A stretch of DNA of 64,000 bases. Origin: Sarcophilus harrisii (taxonomy: Eukaryota; Chordata; Mammalia; Dasyuromorphia; Dasyuridae). The stretch lies in assembly GCF_902635505.1 (NCBI RefSeq), contig NC_045429.1, forward strand, positions 217,747,997 through 217,811,996, written 5' to 3'. The translations under genes and the position numbers were made by a program. The notes under the pieces are model-generated. The model was given only the letters and a program-made list of their open reading frames with translations, was not told the DNA's origin and did not search any database. Shown here one piece after another: positions 11,001 to 26,000 of this stretch (the first letter of the stretch is position 1; each line of letters starts with the position of its first letter).

Positions 11001-14000
11001 AATACAATACACCACTAATTTGATTTTGGCCCATCAAAGCACTAAGGTTCTAAGGAAATTGCTCATGTTCCCTTTTTTTTTTGGGGGGGGGGGGAGTAAG
11101 ATACTTGCTAACAAAAGAATATCTGACATCATCATCATCATCATCCACTTTCCAGGTCCTGCCATTCCTGTTGGTGTAGACGTACAAGTCGAAAGTCTGG
11201 ATAGCATCTCAGAGGTTGATATGGTAAGTATCATTCTGACAACAAAGAGAATTTGAGAATCAAGGCAAAGGGTTATAATTTAGCAATTTGTTATTAACAA
11301 TGTGTTAATATGGTATCAGAAAGTTTCTTCAATTAGTTGACTTCTCACTAGTTTCTGTGATTGGCCCTGGAAATGCTCTGTGTCCTGGGTCCTCTTTTCC
11401 TTCTATGCTACTTCATTCGGTGATCTCCTCAGCTTCCCCATTCAATTATCATCCCCTTTGCTGATGATTCTCAAATCTGATGATCTTCATGAAGTCTCAA
11501 CTGCCTATTGGACATCTTGAATTAGATGACTCATAAACATCTTAAATTTAGCATGTCTAAAACTGAACCCATTATCTTTTCCCCCTAAACCCTTCCTTTT
11601 CCCTAACTTTTTTACAGTTGAGAGCACCACCATTTCCCAGTGACCCATGCCCATGGTCTAGGTGCCATTCAGTGACAATGTTCCTTGCTGTTCCTTGAAT
11701 ACAACATTTCCTTTCCCAATTCTGGGCATTTTTACTGGCTATTCCCCCATGACTGGATTTCCCTTCTACCTCATCATTTCTACATCCTAGCTTCCCTGGC
11801 TCCTTTCAAGTCCCTAAAAATTCACCTTCTACAAGAATCTTTTCCCTATACCCTTTAAGGATAGTGTCCTTTTTCTGTTGATCATCTCCAGAATATTCCA
11901 TAGTCTGCTTGTTTGTATAAACTATTTGCCTGTTGTTTTCCCCCATTAACTTAGAAATTCTTTGAGAATGGGAGCTATTGTTTGTCTTTTTTTTATCATC
12001 AGTGCTTGGTGCCTGGATAATAAATGTTTATTGACTGGCTGACAAAATACAATAGTTGCCCTATTCAAGAACAGCAGCAACAACCCAGGAGAGAACATGC
12101 TGAGTAGAACTACTTGAGGTCAACTCAACCCTCTGGGGTAAAAAAGAAGGACTAAGTCCCTGTGGATGGTACTTGAGAAGGAGAAGCAAAGCACTTGTCA
12201 GGGGAGCCATAACTAAGGTGTGGCAATCAGTACTTTGCCTCAAAGAAGTAAAATTTTGAGGGTATTGATTTGTTGTCCTTTAATAGATAGGATTTCCTTT
12301 CAAATCCTCCCCTCTGTTGAATTTTCCTATTCTTTTAAGGGCATTCACCATTATTCCAGTCTCCCTGGTTTATAATCTTGGCATTATTCTCAATTCCTCA
12401 CGCCATACATTCATTCAGTTTACTAATCTTGCTATTTCTTCCTCCACAACATCTCTTGAATCCAATCCCATCTCCTTATTCATAAAACCTTCAAATTAGT
12501 TCAGATCCTCATCACCTCTTTCTTAAATTATTACAAATACTCTACTAATTTGTATTCCTGCCCAAGTCTCTCTCCCATTCCAATCACCCCCCATACCTCT
12601 TCCAAAATGACACTCTGTGAGTATATACTGACCATGTATGTCCTACTTTATAAATTCTAAAATCATTTGATTTTATAATTCTATAAACTCCTTTGTTGAC
12701 TTTGAAAGCCCTTCACAACTTGACCCCAATCTAGTTTTCTAGTCTCTATGCATTATTCAATCTTTAATACTCTATTCTGTAGCCAAATGAACCACCTCTG
12801 AATTTCTCATTCTATATCTACTCTCTGTGACTTTTCACTGGTGTTCTCCCACACCAGAATTCACTCCCTCTTCACTTTTGGCCAGGGGTGGGTAAGAATC
12901 AGCTGGAAATAGTTACAAGTGCTGAGTAAAATTTCACTGTGAATGTTATCACTGAAAATTAGAAATAAATGATGAATCAGGTCTTGATTTATTGTTTTGT
13001 TGATTGTGTGGTACGTTTGGTTATTTGTTTTTCTGGAAAATTGAATGTTAAATCATTGACTAGCAAACTCCCGCCTCTGCCTCAAATACCACTTTCTACA
13101 TAAAGCCTTTCTTGATGCTCCCCAGTTTCTCCTCCTCCTTGATTATCCTGTTTTTATTTTATATATGTTTACATAGAGACATATCTCCCTTAATAGAATA
13201 TATGTTCCTCAAAAGCAAGATTGTTTCAGTCTTTGTCTCTGTATCCTCAGTACTTAGCTGGAATGTTCCTTGATTTATTTATTGATTGACTGAGGGTGAA
13301 ATACCTGAAGTTAGGACCTACTTCCAAAAATAGTTAAAATGGATAATGCCCAGAAGCAGCTAGTTAGTGCAGTAGATAGAGCACCAGCCCTGAAGTTAGG
13401 AGGATCTGAGTTCAAATTTGGCCTCAGACACTTAATACTTCCAGGATGTGTGACCCTGGGCAAGTCACTCAACCCCGATTGTCTTAGGAAAAAAAAAAAA
13501 AAAAGGATGATACCCAATACTGTGTCACAAGGGGCATCCCAGATAAATTTTTTTCAAGGTATTACTTCCCTACCCACCCACCCCAACAGCACTGGAAAGT
13601 GCATTTTGTCCTGTTTGCCATAGGTAAATAATGTTTCTGTCTTTTCTTGTCAGTAGCCAGAAGCAGAGCAAAAGTCATCATAGTTGGATCCATATCCTGA
13701 GAGGACAGCATAGGAGACATGAAGTTTCCTGCCAGGCAGCAAACAACAATCAGAGAAGGGTTTAGGCTGAAGTTGGCTTGAGATATGAAATGCCAGTTCA
13801 ATTAATACAGAGATAAAAAGAGCACAAGATCACAGGGCAGGGATGATTGAATTATGTAACCACAGGACACGGTGATTTACTCTTTGGGGTATCTGTTGGT
13901 AGTACATATTTTTTAATTATTAAAATTGTAAAGGAGGGGTAATAACAGCACATAGAGATGCATCCTTTTTCAGATGTTGAAGGATTATATAAAGGCTAGG

Positions 14001-17000
14001 TAATACACTTAGAGGTCATCTAGTTATAGAACCAGGTGGCTAACTGGCATAGTGGATAGAGTACCACACCTGAAGTCAGGAGGATTCAAATGCAGCCTCA
14101 GACACTTAATAGCTGTTTGCTCCTGGGCAAATCACTTCACCTTGGTTGCCTCGGTTTCCTCACTTGTAAAATGATCTGGAGAAGGAAATAGAAAACCATT
14201 CCAATATCTTTGCCAAGAAAACCCCAAATAGATCATATAGAGTCATACATGGCTGAAATGATTTTAAAAAACAACTACAACCATAACCATCATCCCAATA
14301 ACAACAGCCCTGAGCTCCATGATGAAGTTTGACCACAGGGTCCCTGATAAAGTAGCTTCTAGCTACTTCAAATAATTAGAGTAGCTTCTTTGTCAGGGGC
14401 CCTGTGGTCAATTGACATTCATGGCCCGGGCAATTTAAAGATGCTTGCAGTTTCAGTAGACTGCATGCATTATGATAGAGCATTTATTAAGCAATTATCA
14501 TGTATCAGGTTCTGTGTTAGGTGTTGGGATCAAAATATAAGTAAGAAAGAGAGTTTCTGCCCTCAAAGAGATTATATTCTAATGGGGAACACATAAAGGA
14601 GAACAAGAGAAAAGGGAATGATAATGCCAAACCTCATCCATAATACCTTTAAGGCTCAGTTGTGATTTTTATGCAAGTAGCTTCTACTTTTATTATAAGT
14701 AGCTTGACCTCCCTAACTGAGAAGGATTTGCAAAAGTATGCACAAAGTTTGTATATTCCCATTGCAATACCTGAACCTATTTAGGGAGGTCAGTATGTAC
14801 TGTTGAGGGAACAAAGTAAGCCATCACCCAGGTTTGTTAAGAGCCCTATTTTCTGTGAGCATCTCAGGTGAATACTTTTAGCAGGTGCTTTAGAAGGACA
14901 GTGGAGAGAACTCACAGACCAACCAGTGGTAGTAGACTAGATACACCATTATATCTCCTGTCTCATATAGATACCTCCAAAATACTAGGCGGTCATAATA
15001 AAAGTTTTGGACATATTTACAGAGGTTCACCATTATGTTGTTTTGGCAGAAACGAGATACTTCCTATCATGCTTTTTTGGGAAAATCACAGACATGAACA
15101 AAGATGCAGATTGCCCATGCATGCCTTTATATGCTGTGTATTTCTCATCCCCAAAGTTCCCTACACAGTATCCATGCAACATTTTGACACCTTCATCACT
15201 TTCTCCAGAAATCATGTGTGCTCATGGAACACTTCAGTGGTCCTCCAGGCTTGCTTCACACTTGCTAGATGCCAAATTCCTCTTCTGCTGTTATTTGTAT
15301 GTCAAAAATGTCAAGATGATATTCTTTAGCTTTTCTAGAAATATGTCAATTTGTTGGTCATTGGACAAGGAAGGATTTCATATTTGGAATACAATAGTCA
15401 AATTAAAATTTGTTGACTCTCTGACTGATTCTTAGTATCTTCTTTCCTGCCAATACTATTGTCATTGAAAAAGGGGAAGGGAGTAGCACAGGAATGACAG
15501 CCTGGGTATAGGAGTAAGCCATCCTCAGTCCCACAAGCTCCCTCCTATGTGTGTTGAGCTACCAGCAGATGGTTTTGGAGAATGGTGGAGGGAATGCTAC
15601 AACTCTAATAATAACTAAATAACCCAAAGGGAGAAGTTGAGATGAGTATATTGCTCAAATATTGTATATTGGTGGTTCCTTTTACCTGGACTAATTCATC
15701 ATTGATAGGTATGATTGATCCATTGAGACAAGTATCATAAATCATAGATTTAGAACTAAAGGGGGCTTTAGGGATAACCTAGTTCACTCCCCTTCATTTT
15801 ATGGAATGGTAAAGTCCCTTTTCCAAGATTACACAAAGTAGCAAAGACAGAATTCAAACCCAGATCCTTGCTCACCAAAACCAGTTCTCATTCTATTGTA
15901 GCATGTCTGGGGTGATAGCATAGGATTATAGATGTACAGCTTGAAAGAACCTCAGAGCCAGTTGACTAGGATTTATTAAGTGCCTGATATTTAGAGTCCA
16001 GCAAGCATGATGTTCAAAGACTCCTCCTACTTCTAGAGGAACCCTATTGCATTGTCTAATAGAAGAACACTGCCTAAAATATAGAGGGAGGCCCAATGGA
16101 TAGTCTGCCCATCCAGGTCAGGTGTGTTAAAGGCTATCTTGCTTTGAGCTGTGTGGAAACCCTGGGATTGAGGATTCATAATTAGTTTAACTAGACTAGA
16201 AATCCCAAGAGCTCTTCAGCCTTGCAAAAGGCTATGGGAAACTCCCAGTGCTGATGGCAGAGTAGAGTTACTACCTCCACTCGCTTCCAGAGTCACTTGT
16301 TTGCTTTCTGCAAACAGATATACTCTAAGAAAGTACGTGGAAGTCTGCAACAATGAGGTCTCTGTGAAACAAATCTAAAGATTTATAAGATGACTTGAAG
16401 TTCAGGCAATTTCTCTGCAGCAGAAAGGCAATCAGCCTGGGTGTCAGGCAATATTGTTCAGCTTCTAGTCTCTTGGGGAAGAAGGGACCAATTAGTAAGG
16501 CTCAAGTAAGAAATTATCCCAGGGAAAGAAAATGTGGTTCAATTTGTGAACCAAGTCCTGATCTAAGTGAGAGGAAATTATGCTGTCAAACTAGAGTTTT
16601 CAAGATAAACAAAACCAGAGGCAAGGTGAGAAGAAGGAAAAAAAATCCTTTTATATCAGTGGTCCAAAGCCAGCAATATCAGTATAGAATTCCATTCATT
16701 TATCCATTTATTCAACATGTATTTGGCCTAACTTACTAATGCAAGTGCATTAGAGTCTACTATATGCAATGCACAATAAGCTAAGCATCAAAGATAAAAA
16801 TACAAGAATAAAATGGTGCCTTGCTTCAAGAATTTTATATTCAACTACTAGAAAAACATGTGACCTTGAGCCTCAGTTGCCTTATGTGCAAAATGAGAAA
16901 GTTGGATTAGATTGATTTGTGAGATTCCTTCAGTCTAGGTCTATGATTCTATGATTTCATAAGACAAATTAATACAGATCAGATCTTAGAATAAATCAAT

Positions 17001-20000
17001 GCAAAACTATAAAAGTAAATACAAACTATCTGTAGGATGTTATGGATTTCTGAACTTGGGTCTTATTTTTCAGAATTTAGAAAGGTAATAAATCTTTTCT
17101 ATCTGTTCCCCATCATTTAATGGTAAATGTTCTCTAAATTGGAGGTTATAGGTTTATATTATCTGTAAGGTCACCAGAGATGAAAATTAGTCTATGCAAA
17201 ACACTTTTGTATCATAGGAGAGTCTATTGAAGCATGAGTCTTAAATAAAGATTCATGAAATAAAGACACAAAGATAATTTTATTCCAAGTGCTTCTAGAG
17301 CAAAAGTTCTTAAGCCTTTTTTGTTTTGTGGACCCCTTTGGAAGTCTATTGAAATCTATGGGCCCCTTTTCAGGATAATGTTTTTAAATACTTAAAATAT
17401 CTACAATTATGAAAACCTATCCTTTTTAATATAATTATCCAAACAAACAAGTTCACACAAATCTCAGGGTTAGAATCCCTGTTTTAGAGGCAAGAAATGT
17501 GTTTGTCTGGGCTTATTACATTGGATTAAAAAATGTGCCTACAGTGGGATGAAATTGCTTTACTCACGGTCTGGTTGTGTAATCACAAAAAGTAACAAGA
17601 TATTAATGTGTTAAAGCATAAAGGTATGTCTTCACCTAGTTGTTCCTTCACAAAGTATGAAGAAGTTTCTCAGATGGAATTAGAAGAACATCTTACTATT
17701 AGGTGGTTGAAAATGGACCCCACCTCTGGTGGTTTTTAGGAAGTTAAATATGTTAGCCCTGAAAAACAAGTCAGTGGAGAAAAGTAACAGTTTTGTGGAC
17801 TAATGTCTTTTCCTTGTCAGAAGGCAGCAGGGAAGAGAAGTAACCTTTCTTCTCTTTCCTTACCATTAGTTATGGCATCTTACCCAGCAGAGATAGCCAG
17901 AGGAGGTGCCTCCATAGCATAAGACCTTTGGGCAGCAGAAAGACATCTATGAATTCTAGAGAGAATGACAACTGACTGTGAAAAGCTAATCTAGCCACAC
18001 ACATTTCCCAGAAGGTACTAGCATGAGTATACCATGAGAAGAGAAAAGGCATTGGAGCCTGCAATAGCAGAGGAAGGGATTGCCAAGTCAAAGACCACAT
18101 GTGTCTCCTACATGTGTGTCTCCTTTCTAGGGGTCTCTGCTTATCCACTCTTCCTTTGATATTATGCATTTGTGGTGCAGTGCCCTAGGTTTGTGAGGGG
18201 AATGTTTTATAACTATTGTTCTTGCTCTGCCTTTGCTTTGAGCTAATTGTGTCTAATGGATGATTACTAAAGGTGGGATTCACTGATTAAGATTCATGAG
18301 TTAGAGTTTTAGGAGTATAGATCCAAAAGGTAGCAGCTGCCTTTTGGGTGGACTAACTTACTATTGCAAGTACATTTGGTAGGGGGAGCAAGGGAGGTGG
18401 AGTGGAGGGAAATCCTTGGAAGATATGCCATATTTCCAAAGAAAGGAGAGCACTGATGTTTGGGCAAGGTCAGGAAAAGCCACAAGCATAAGGCTTGAAT
18501 TGTACTTTGAAGGAAAGTAAGAATTCTATGAGGCAGAGGAGAGGAAGTAGTGAATTCCAAGCATAGGGAACAGCATGGGCAACAGCAGGAGGGCTAGACA
18601 TGCAATATCTTGTACAGATAAACCAAAAGTTAAATATGTCTAGGTCACAGAATATATGGAGAGGAATAATTTTTAATAAGTCTGGAAAGGAAGGTTGGAA
18701 CCAGATATTAATGACTTTGAATGATGTCATTTATATTTTTTTCCTAGAGGAAATAGGGAAGTTCAGATTTGAGTTGAGTCTCAAAGAATGTCAGGGAAAC
18801 TGAGAAGTGAAGGTGAGAAGGAAAGCATTCTAGGCATGGAGGACAGCCTACACAAAAGCCCAGAGATGGAAGATAGAGTGTTGGCAAATAAGCCTATATT
18901 GCTAAATACAAGTAAGATTAAAGAGTTGAAAAGTAGGAAAAGGGCAAGTTGTGAGAGCTTTTAAATGTCAAACTTTTTATATTTGAACATAGGGAGTCAG
19001 TCACTGAAATTTATTGAGTAGGGAAGTGACATGATCAGATCTGTGCTGTAGGAATTGCGGAATGGAAAGACATGAGTTAGGGAGGTCAACCAGAAGGGTA
19101 TTGCAACAGTTTGGACTAGAGGTGATATGGGCCTGAACTTGAATGGTTGTGGTGTGAATGGACAGAAGAGATATTATAAAGGAAGAAGCAATAAGATTTG
19201 GTGACAAATTGGAACTGTGGAAAGAGTGAGAGTGAAGAGTCAAGGATGATTGGGAGGATTATAATGCACTCAACAGTAATAAAGAATCTAGGAGAACAGG
19301 ACTTGATGAAAAAGATTATCAGTTTTGTTTTGAACATGTTGAGTTTGAGATGGCTCTAAGATGGCCAGTTTCAGATGCCCAAAAGGCAACTGCAGATAAA
19401 TGACAGGATTCCCAAGAGAGAATCTTGGGCTAAATAAATAGATGAAATAATTATCTGCCTACAGGGATTCATTGAACTCATGGAGCTGATGAATTCAAGT
19501 GAGTTAAGATAGAGAAAAGTGGAAAGGGCCCATAATAGAACCTAGAGGGATACCCATGATTATTAGGTAGGGCACAAATAAAGATCCAACCAAGGGGACT
19601 GAGCAGTCACAAAACTCTTGAAAACATCATCAAGAAAAGTTAGAGAGATGAGGGTATGGAAAGGGTGATCAACATAATCAAAGTCTACAGAGAGGTTAAT
19701 CAAGATGAGGATTGAGAAAAGATCATTAGATTTGGCAAATAAAAAATCTTTTGTGGGCAACTAAGTGGTGTTGTGAATAGAGCACTACTAGCTGTAGTCA
19801 GGAGGACTTTTGAGTTTAAATTTAGCCTCAAACACTTACTAATTGTGAGATCCTGGACAAGAAACTTAATCCAAAATAAATAAATAAATAAAGATCTTTG
19901 GCTTCTTTGGAGAGGTTAGCTTTGATTAATGGACTGAATAGACTTAAAGCCATGTTTCAAAGAATTAAGAAGAGAATGAAAGCAGTAGTAGATGCACCCA

Positions 20001-23000
20001 ATATAATTAGTTTTCTAGAGTTTAGTCTAGAAAGGGAAGAGGAATATAGGATAATTGCTAGCCAAGATGGTCAGATTAATTGAAAGGGTTGGGTTTTTTT
20101 TAAGGAGGTAACAAATTACACACATAAAACTAGATTTTCAAAGTTTTTTCATAGCAATTCTGTGTGTTTAATAGTTTAAATATAGTTACTCCTATTTTAC
20201 AAATGATAAAACTGGTAGGTGGGTTGTGACTTCTCAGGTCACATAACTAATAACAGAGTCAGAATTCAAACCTAAGGTCTCTCCTGACTATAACTTTGCT
20301 TCTCAGAAAAGATGTTTGCCATTTCATTTTCATTCTCCTGGAGGTGTGTTCTATAGCAAGAATCCAGTGTTAACATCTATCATTGTTTTTGGTTTTTCTC
20401 TTTAGGACTTTACCATGACCTTGTACCTGAGGCACTATTGGAAGGATGAAAGGCTATCTTTCCCTAGTACAAACAACCTCAGTATGACATTCGATGGTCG
20501 ATTGGTAAAAAAGATCTGGGTTCCTGATATGTTCTTTGTACATTCCAAGAGGTCCTTCATCCATGACACTACCACCGACAATGTTATGCTTCGGGTGCAG
20601 CCTGATGGGAAGGTTCTATACAGCCTCAGGTAAAAAGCCAGTTCCTGTCTTTGCTTCTTAGGCCCAGTTCAAGCTGGGGGGAATCTGAATTTAGAATGCC
20701 ATCTGGCCCATTTTCATCTTTCTCTGGGCAAACGTCTTTAACTATATGCATTTTTAAGTAATCTAAGGAGAAAAGGAAATTGCATGTTGTGGCAGTAAAA
20801 AGCAAAAGTTTTTAAATAGCAGCCCTACCTTATAATTTTGATTACTAATGAACCACACTAATAATTTCATTTCTTGAATATAATTAAGGAAGCAGAGAAA
20901 TTTGGATGACATTCTAATCTAATACTTTGACATATACCACATTTTATTTTTTTTATATTTATTACTTCAGTCAAGAAAAGTTCATCCCTTACTCCATTTG
21001 AGCAATTATTCCCCCCACTTTCTGCAGGAAGGCAATATAGTATAGTGGAAAGAAAACAAGAATTAAAACAATGAGGACAGACTTTTAAAAATATAGATAA
21101 TAGCTTTTTATTTTCAAAATATATGCAAAGATAGTTTTCAACATTCATCCTTGCAAAACCTTGTGTTCCAAATTTTTCTCCATCCCTTTCTCTCATCCCC
21201 TTCCCTAGACAGCAAGGAATTCAATATGGATTAAACATGTATAATTCTTCTATACATATTTCCACATTTATCATGTTGTACAAGAAAAATCAGATCAAAA
21301 AGAAAAAAATGAGAAAGAAAACTAAAATCAAGCACACAAAACAAAAATGATGAAAATACTATGTTGTGATTCATAATAAGTCCTTATAATCCTCTTTCTG
21401 GATGCAGATAGTTCTCTCCATCCCAAGTCTATTGGAATAATTGGTCTGAATCACCTCATTGTTGGAAAGAGTCAAGGCCATCAGAATTGGTCATCACATA
21501 ATCTTGTCATTGCTGTGTACAATGTTCTCTTGGTTCTAATCACTTCACTTAGCATCTGTTTATGTAAATCTCTCCAGGCCTTTCTGAAATCATCCTGCTG
21601 ATCAATTCTCATAGAACAATAATATTCCATCATATTCATATACCATAACTTATTCAGCCACTCCCTAAGTGATAGGCATCCACTCAGTTTCCAGCTCCTT
21701 GCCACTACAAAAAGGGCTGCTATAAACATTTTTACACACAGAGGTCCTTTTCCCTTTTTTATAATCTCTTTGGGATATAGACCCAGTAGAGAGACACTGC
21801 TGGATCAAAGGATATACAGTTTGATAGCACTTTGGGTATAGCTCCAAATTGCCCGCCAGAATACTTGGATCAGTTCATAATTCCACCAACAACATATTGG
21901 TGTCCCAGTTTTTCCACATCCCCTCTAACATTTATCACTATCTTTTCCTGTCATCTTAGCCAGTTTGAAAGGTATGTAGTGGTACCTCAGTTGTCTTAAT
22001 TTTTATTTCTCTGATCAATAGTGACTTAGAACATTTTTTCATATGACTAAAAATGGTTTCAATTTCTTCATTTCCTGTTCATATCTTTTGACTATTTATT
22101 AATCGGAGAATGGCTTGTATTCTTATAAATTCTCTACATGTTTTAAAAACTAGGTCTTTATCAGAACCTTTGGATGCAAAAATTTTCTCCTCAATTTTCT
22201 GCTTCCCTTCTAATCCTGTTTGCATTGGTTTGTATAAAAAGTTTTTAATTTAATATAATCAAAATTATCCATTTTGCCTTTCATAATGTTCTCTAGTTAT
22301 TCTTCAGCCATAAATTTCTTCCATCTCCACATATCTGAAAGGTAGACTATCCCTTGTTCTCCTAATTTATTTATCAGTATCAGAGGATAGATTCTTTCAA
22401 TAGAAAGAGGGTTAAATTTGGAATGAGATAACCTTGATTCACTTGTCAACTCTGCTGAAAAGTACGTATGTGACCTTGGACAAGTAATACAATGTTTTTG
22501 GGCCTCAGTTTCTTCATCTGTAAAAATGAAGCCTGGATTCAATGGGAAAAGGGAGTGCCATTTATGATGTGCCAAACTCTTGTGCTAAACACATTTTACA
22601 ATTATCTTGTTTGATTCTCATAGCAACCCTGCAAAGTAGGTGCTTTAAGATCTTTTTGAGCTCTTATCCTATGTTCTTTATTGCACTGGTTCTATAATCT
22701 GTGAGATCGAGATTCAAGAAATAGCACTATCATCTACTAGCCTTGTAATCTGGGCTGAATTATTTAATCAATTATCAAGGATGTCAACCAAAAAGCATTT
22801 TCTATGTGCCAAGCCCTCTTTCTCTTAAGGGGAAAGAAAAAACAAAAATGGAACCATCCTTGGAGCCAAGTGATAGAGTATTTTAAATGCCAAATGGAGA
22901 TATTTGTGTTTGATCCTAGCAGTAATGGGGAGCCACTGAATTTTATTGAACAAGCATGTGTCACAAGATCAGATTATGTTTTAGGAATGTCCCATGCTAT

Positions 23001-26000
23001 TGTTCATCCTTCATTTTCAAAGAAGACCAATGACCTCATAAGGTAATGTCTTGACTCACTCGTGAATTGAATTTAGGTGAGGCAGAGTTATACAAAGTAG
23101 TCAGCCTCACTCTCTCTCTTCCAGTCATTGAAATCCAGTGGCTGTTGTGGCCAGCATAACACAAATGGGCTAGTGGTGGTTGAAAATAAGGAGACGGGGT
23201 TCTGATAATTCAACAGAGTCATTTAATGAGAGAAATCATGTTGTTCATATATCTTAAAATGATGTTACTATGAAAAACATTGTTCTGTAACCAACCTTGG
23301 TTTCTGTATCTGTGATCTAACTCTCTGAAACATGTCAGGTTCTAGGGACTCAACCTTACTTAAAGTTCACAATGCACCAGTAATTGTGCCAGGATCTTAT
23401 GTTTTCTCATGATTTCAAGCTTTAATGCGCTCTTAATTAATCTTAAGAGCAGAAGAACATCCCAGTTACTGAAGTTTCTAGCTTCCTGGGACAAAAGTCA
23501 GGATGATTAGCCTGGGATGCAGTGATTGACCTTGGCATCTTTGATGTCTGACCAAGCTCTATGCACTCTGGCTTCAGTACCTGCTTCAGTGCCTTCATGG
23601 CAATTGGGGCATATTGTTCCTATCCATCCATGGAGAATGGGTTGGAGAGCAAAAAGACTTGTCAGAGGGATCAGTTAGGAGGTTATTGAAATAATCCAAA
23701 TGAGAGGTGATGAGGGTTTGAATTAGAGTGGTTATATTATGGTTGGACAGTGGAGATGTTAAAGAAGTAGAATCAATAAGATTGAGCAATTTATTTGATC
23801 TGTGAGGTGAGGAAAACAACTCTTAGGTTGTACACCTGGACAACTGGAAGAATATTGGTGTCTTTGATAGAAATAGGGAAGTTTGGAGGAAAGATAAGTT
23901 GAATTTCTCTGAGTTGAAGTTTTTTTAATTTGGAAAATAGAAATACAAATTCCATGACCTACCTATTGTTCTCTGACACTTAGAAATAGTTGTTTCCATG
24001 GCAATTAGTGTAGGTAGTGATGACAAACACCATGGATCTTCAGCAGCACATTCAGAAGATAAGAGATCCAGCTTTACAAAAGGGTAAGGAAGAAGAATAT
24101 CCCAAAATAGCAAATTAAGGAAATTCTTAAATCTAGACACTCATTGCTACGACAGTGTTAAATCCTATAATTCAATTCCTGGCAGGTCTTTTCCCCCTTC
24201 CTTCCCTAGGTCGTGGGGTTGTTTGAAGATATGAGATAATATCTATATTGTATATAATGCAGTAACTGGCATATAGCAGGCACTACATAAATGCTAACTA
24301 TTATTAAACTGGAACTCTCCCATTTCTGATCTATAGAGCACTGGACTTAAGAGTCAGAAATACCTGGATTCAAATCCTGCCCCTAACTTTTATTAACTGT
24401 GTGATCCTGTGCAAGTCACTTAACCTCTCTCTGCCTCAGATTCTGGATCTATATAAAGGGGTTGGACTTAGTGGCCTAAATCCTTCTCAACATATCCTTG
24501 GTGGGTTTTTGAGTTTTTGAGTTTTTGAGACCAGGTTTCCCCATTTAAATCCCCACAAGCTTGATCCCAATATTTACCAGAATAGACTGGTTTGCCCCCT
24601 TTTAGGCAACGTTTGGTCTCATAAGCAAGCAATCCACTTGCTTCATCCTTCTTCATCGAAAGGCCTACAAGAATGCACTGCCATGCCCAGTGATTTTATC
24701 TTATATTGCCCTCTCACTTTGGCTAAGGACTGAGGCTTCTTTCTTTTTTTGTATAGTCATTTCAATCATGCCTGATTTTTTATGACCCCATTTGAGATTT
24801 TTGGCAATGATACTAGAGTGGTTTGCCATTTCCTTCTCCACTTCATTTTACAAATTAGGAAACTGAGGCAAATAGGGTTAAGTGACTTGCCCAGGATCTC
24901 ATAGCTATTAAGTATCTAAGGTCAAATTTGAACTCGGATCTTCCTGACATACCTGGCTGCCTCTTTTAGAGGGGATTCTTGCATTCTCCACCCAAGTGAG
25001 TAAGGAACTCCTGGCGATGGAATTTCTTTGGTGTCCAGGTGGAAGAATCTTTTAAAATATGCTTCATTTTCAGCCTATGCTATGGAACACTCATTCTTAG
25101 CCCACAGAATTTTTAGCTTACTCTCTTCCCACTTTGGGTCCTCTCTTAAAGTACTTCTAAGAACAGTGAGGCTACTTCTGGATAAAGGTAATGTTTGAGT
25201 GAGATGCCATAGACTGAACATTGCTGCTCTTTGTTGTATGTAAAGGGGTGTGTACCTACTAATAGAAGACTTGCTTTACATAGAGAAACAACTTAGTGCA
25301 ATATATAAAGCACTGAATTTGAAAGCAAAAAAAAACTTGAGTTTTGACTATGGCAAGTCATTTAATTTTTCTAGTTCTCAATTTTAGCAACTATAAAATG
25401 GATGCAGTGGATAGAGTGCTGGGCCTGGAGGCAGGAAGATTAGTTCAAATCTGGTCTCAGGTGCCTACTAGCTGTGTGACTCTGGACAAGTCATTTAACT
25501 GTGTTTGTCTCAATTCCTTCATTTGTAAAATGAGCTGGAGAAAAAAATGGCAAACAACCCCAGTATCTTTGCTAAGAAAGCCCTAAATAGGGTCATAAAG
25601 AGTCAGACATGATTGGGAAAACAACAAAAAAAGGGGAATAGGAGCTACTTCATAGAATATTGTGAGAATCAAATTAAGTCATTTATGTAAACGCATTTTG
25701 CAATCCTTAAAGCACCATATAAAAGGTGAATATCATAAGGGGAGAGAGGGAAAGGAATAAGCATTTATATACTGTATGAAACACTTTACAATATTATCTT
25801 ATTTGATGCTCAAAATTTTGGAAATAGGTACTGCTATTATCCTCATTTTACAGTTGAAAAAACTAAGAGAAGGAGGAGGTTAGGCCACTTCCTTAGGATC
25901 ACACAGCTAGTTATGTGTCTGAGGCCAAATTGGAATACATCTTCCTAACTGCAGGCTCAGCATTTTATCCACTGTGCTTTATCAACATCATTATAATAGC

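Noticed and set aside
14868-15435. Two overlapping open frames of 153 and 142 codons as a novel gene
   Set aside because: Different frames, no family motif, no splice or promoter context, and frames of this length occur by chance.
18309-19760. Reverse-strand frames of 60-100 codons
   Set aside because: They are pieces of a decayed L2 ORF2, not host genes.
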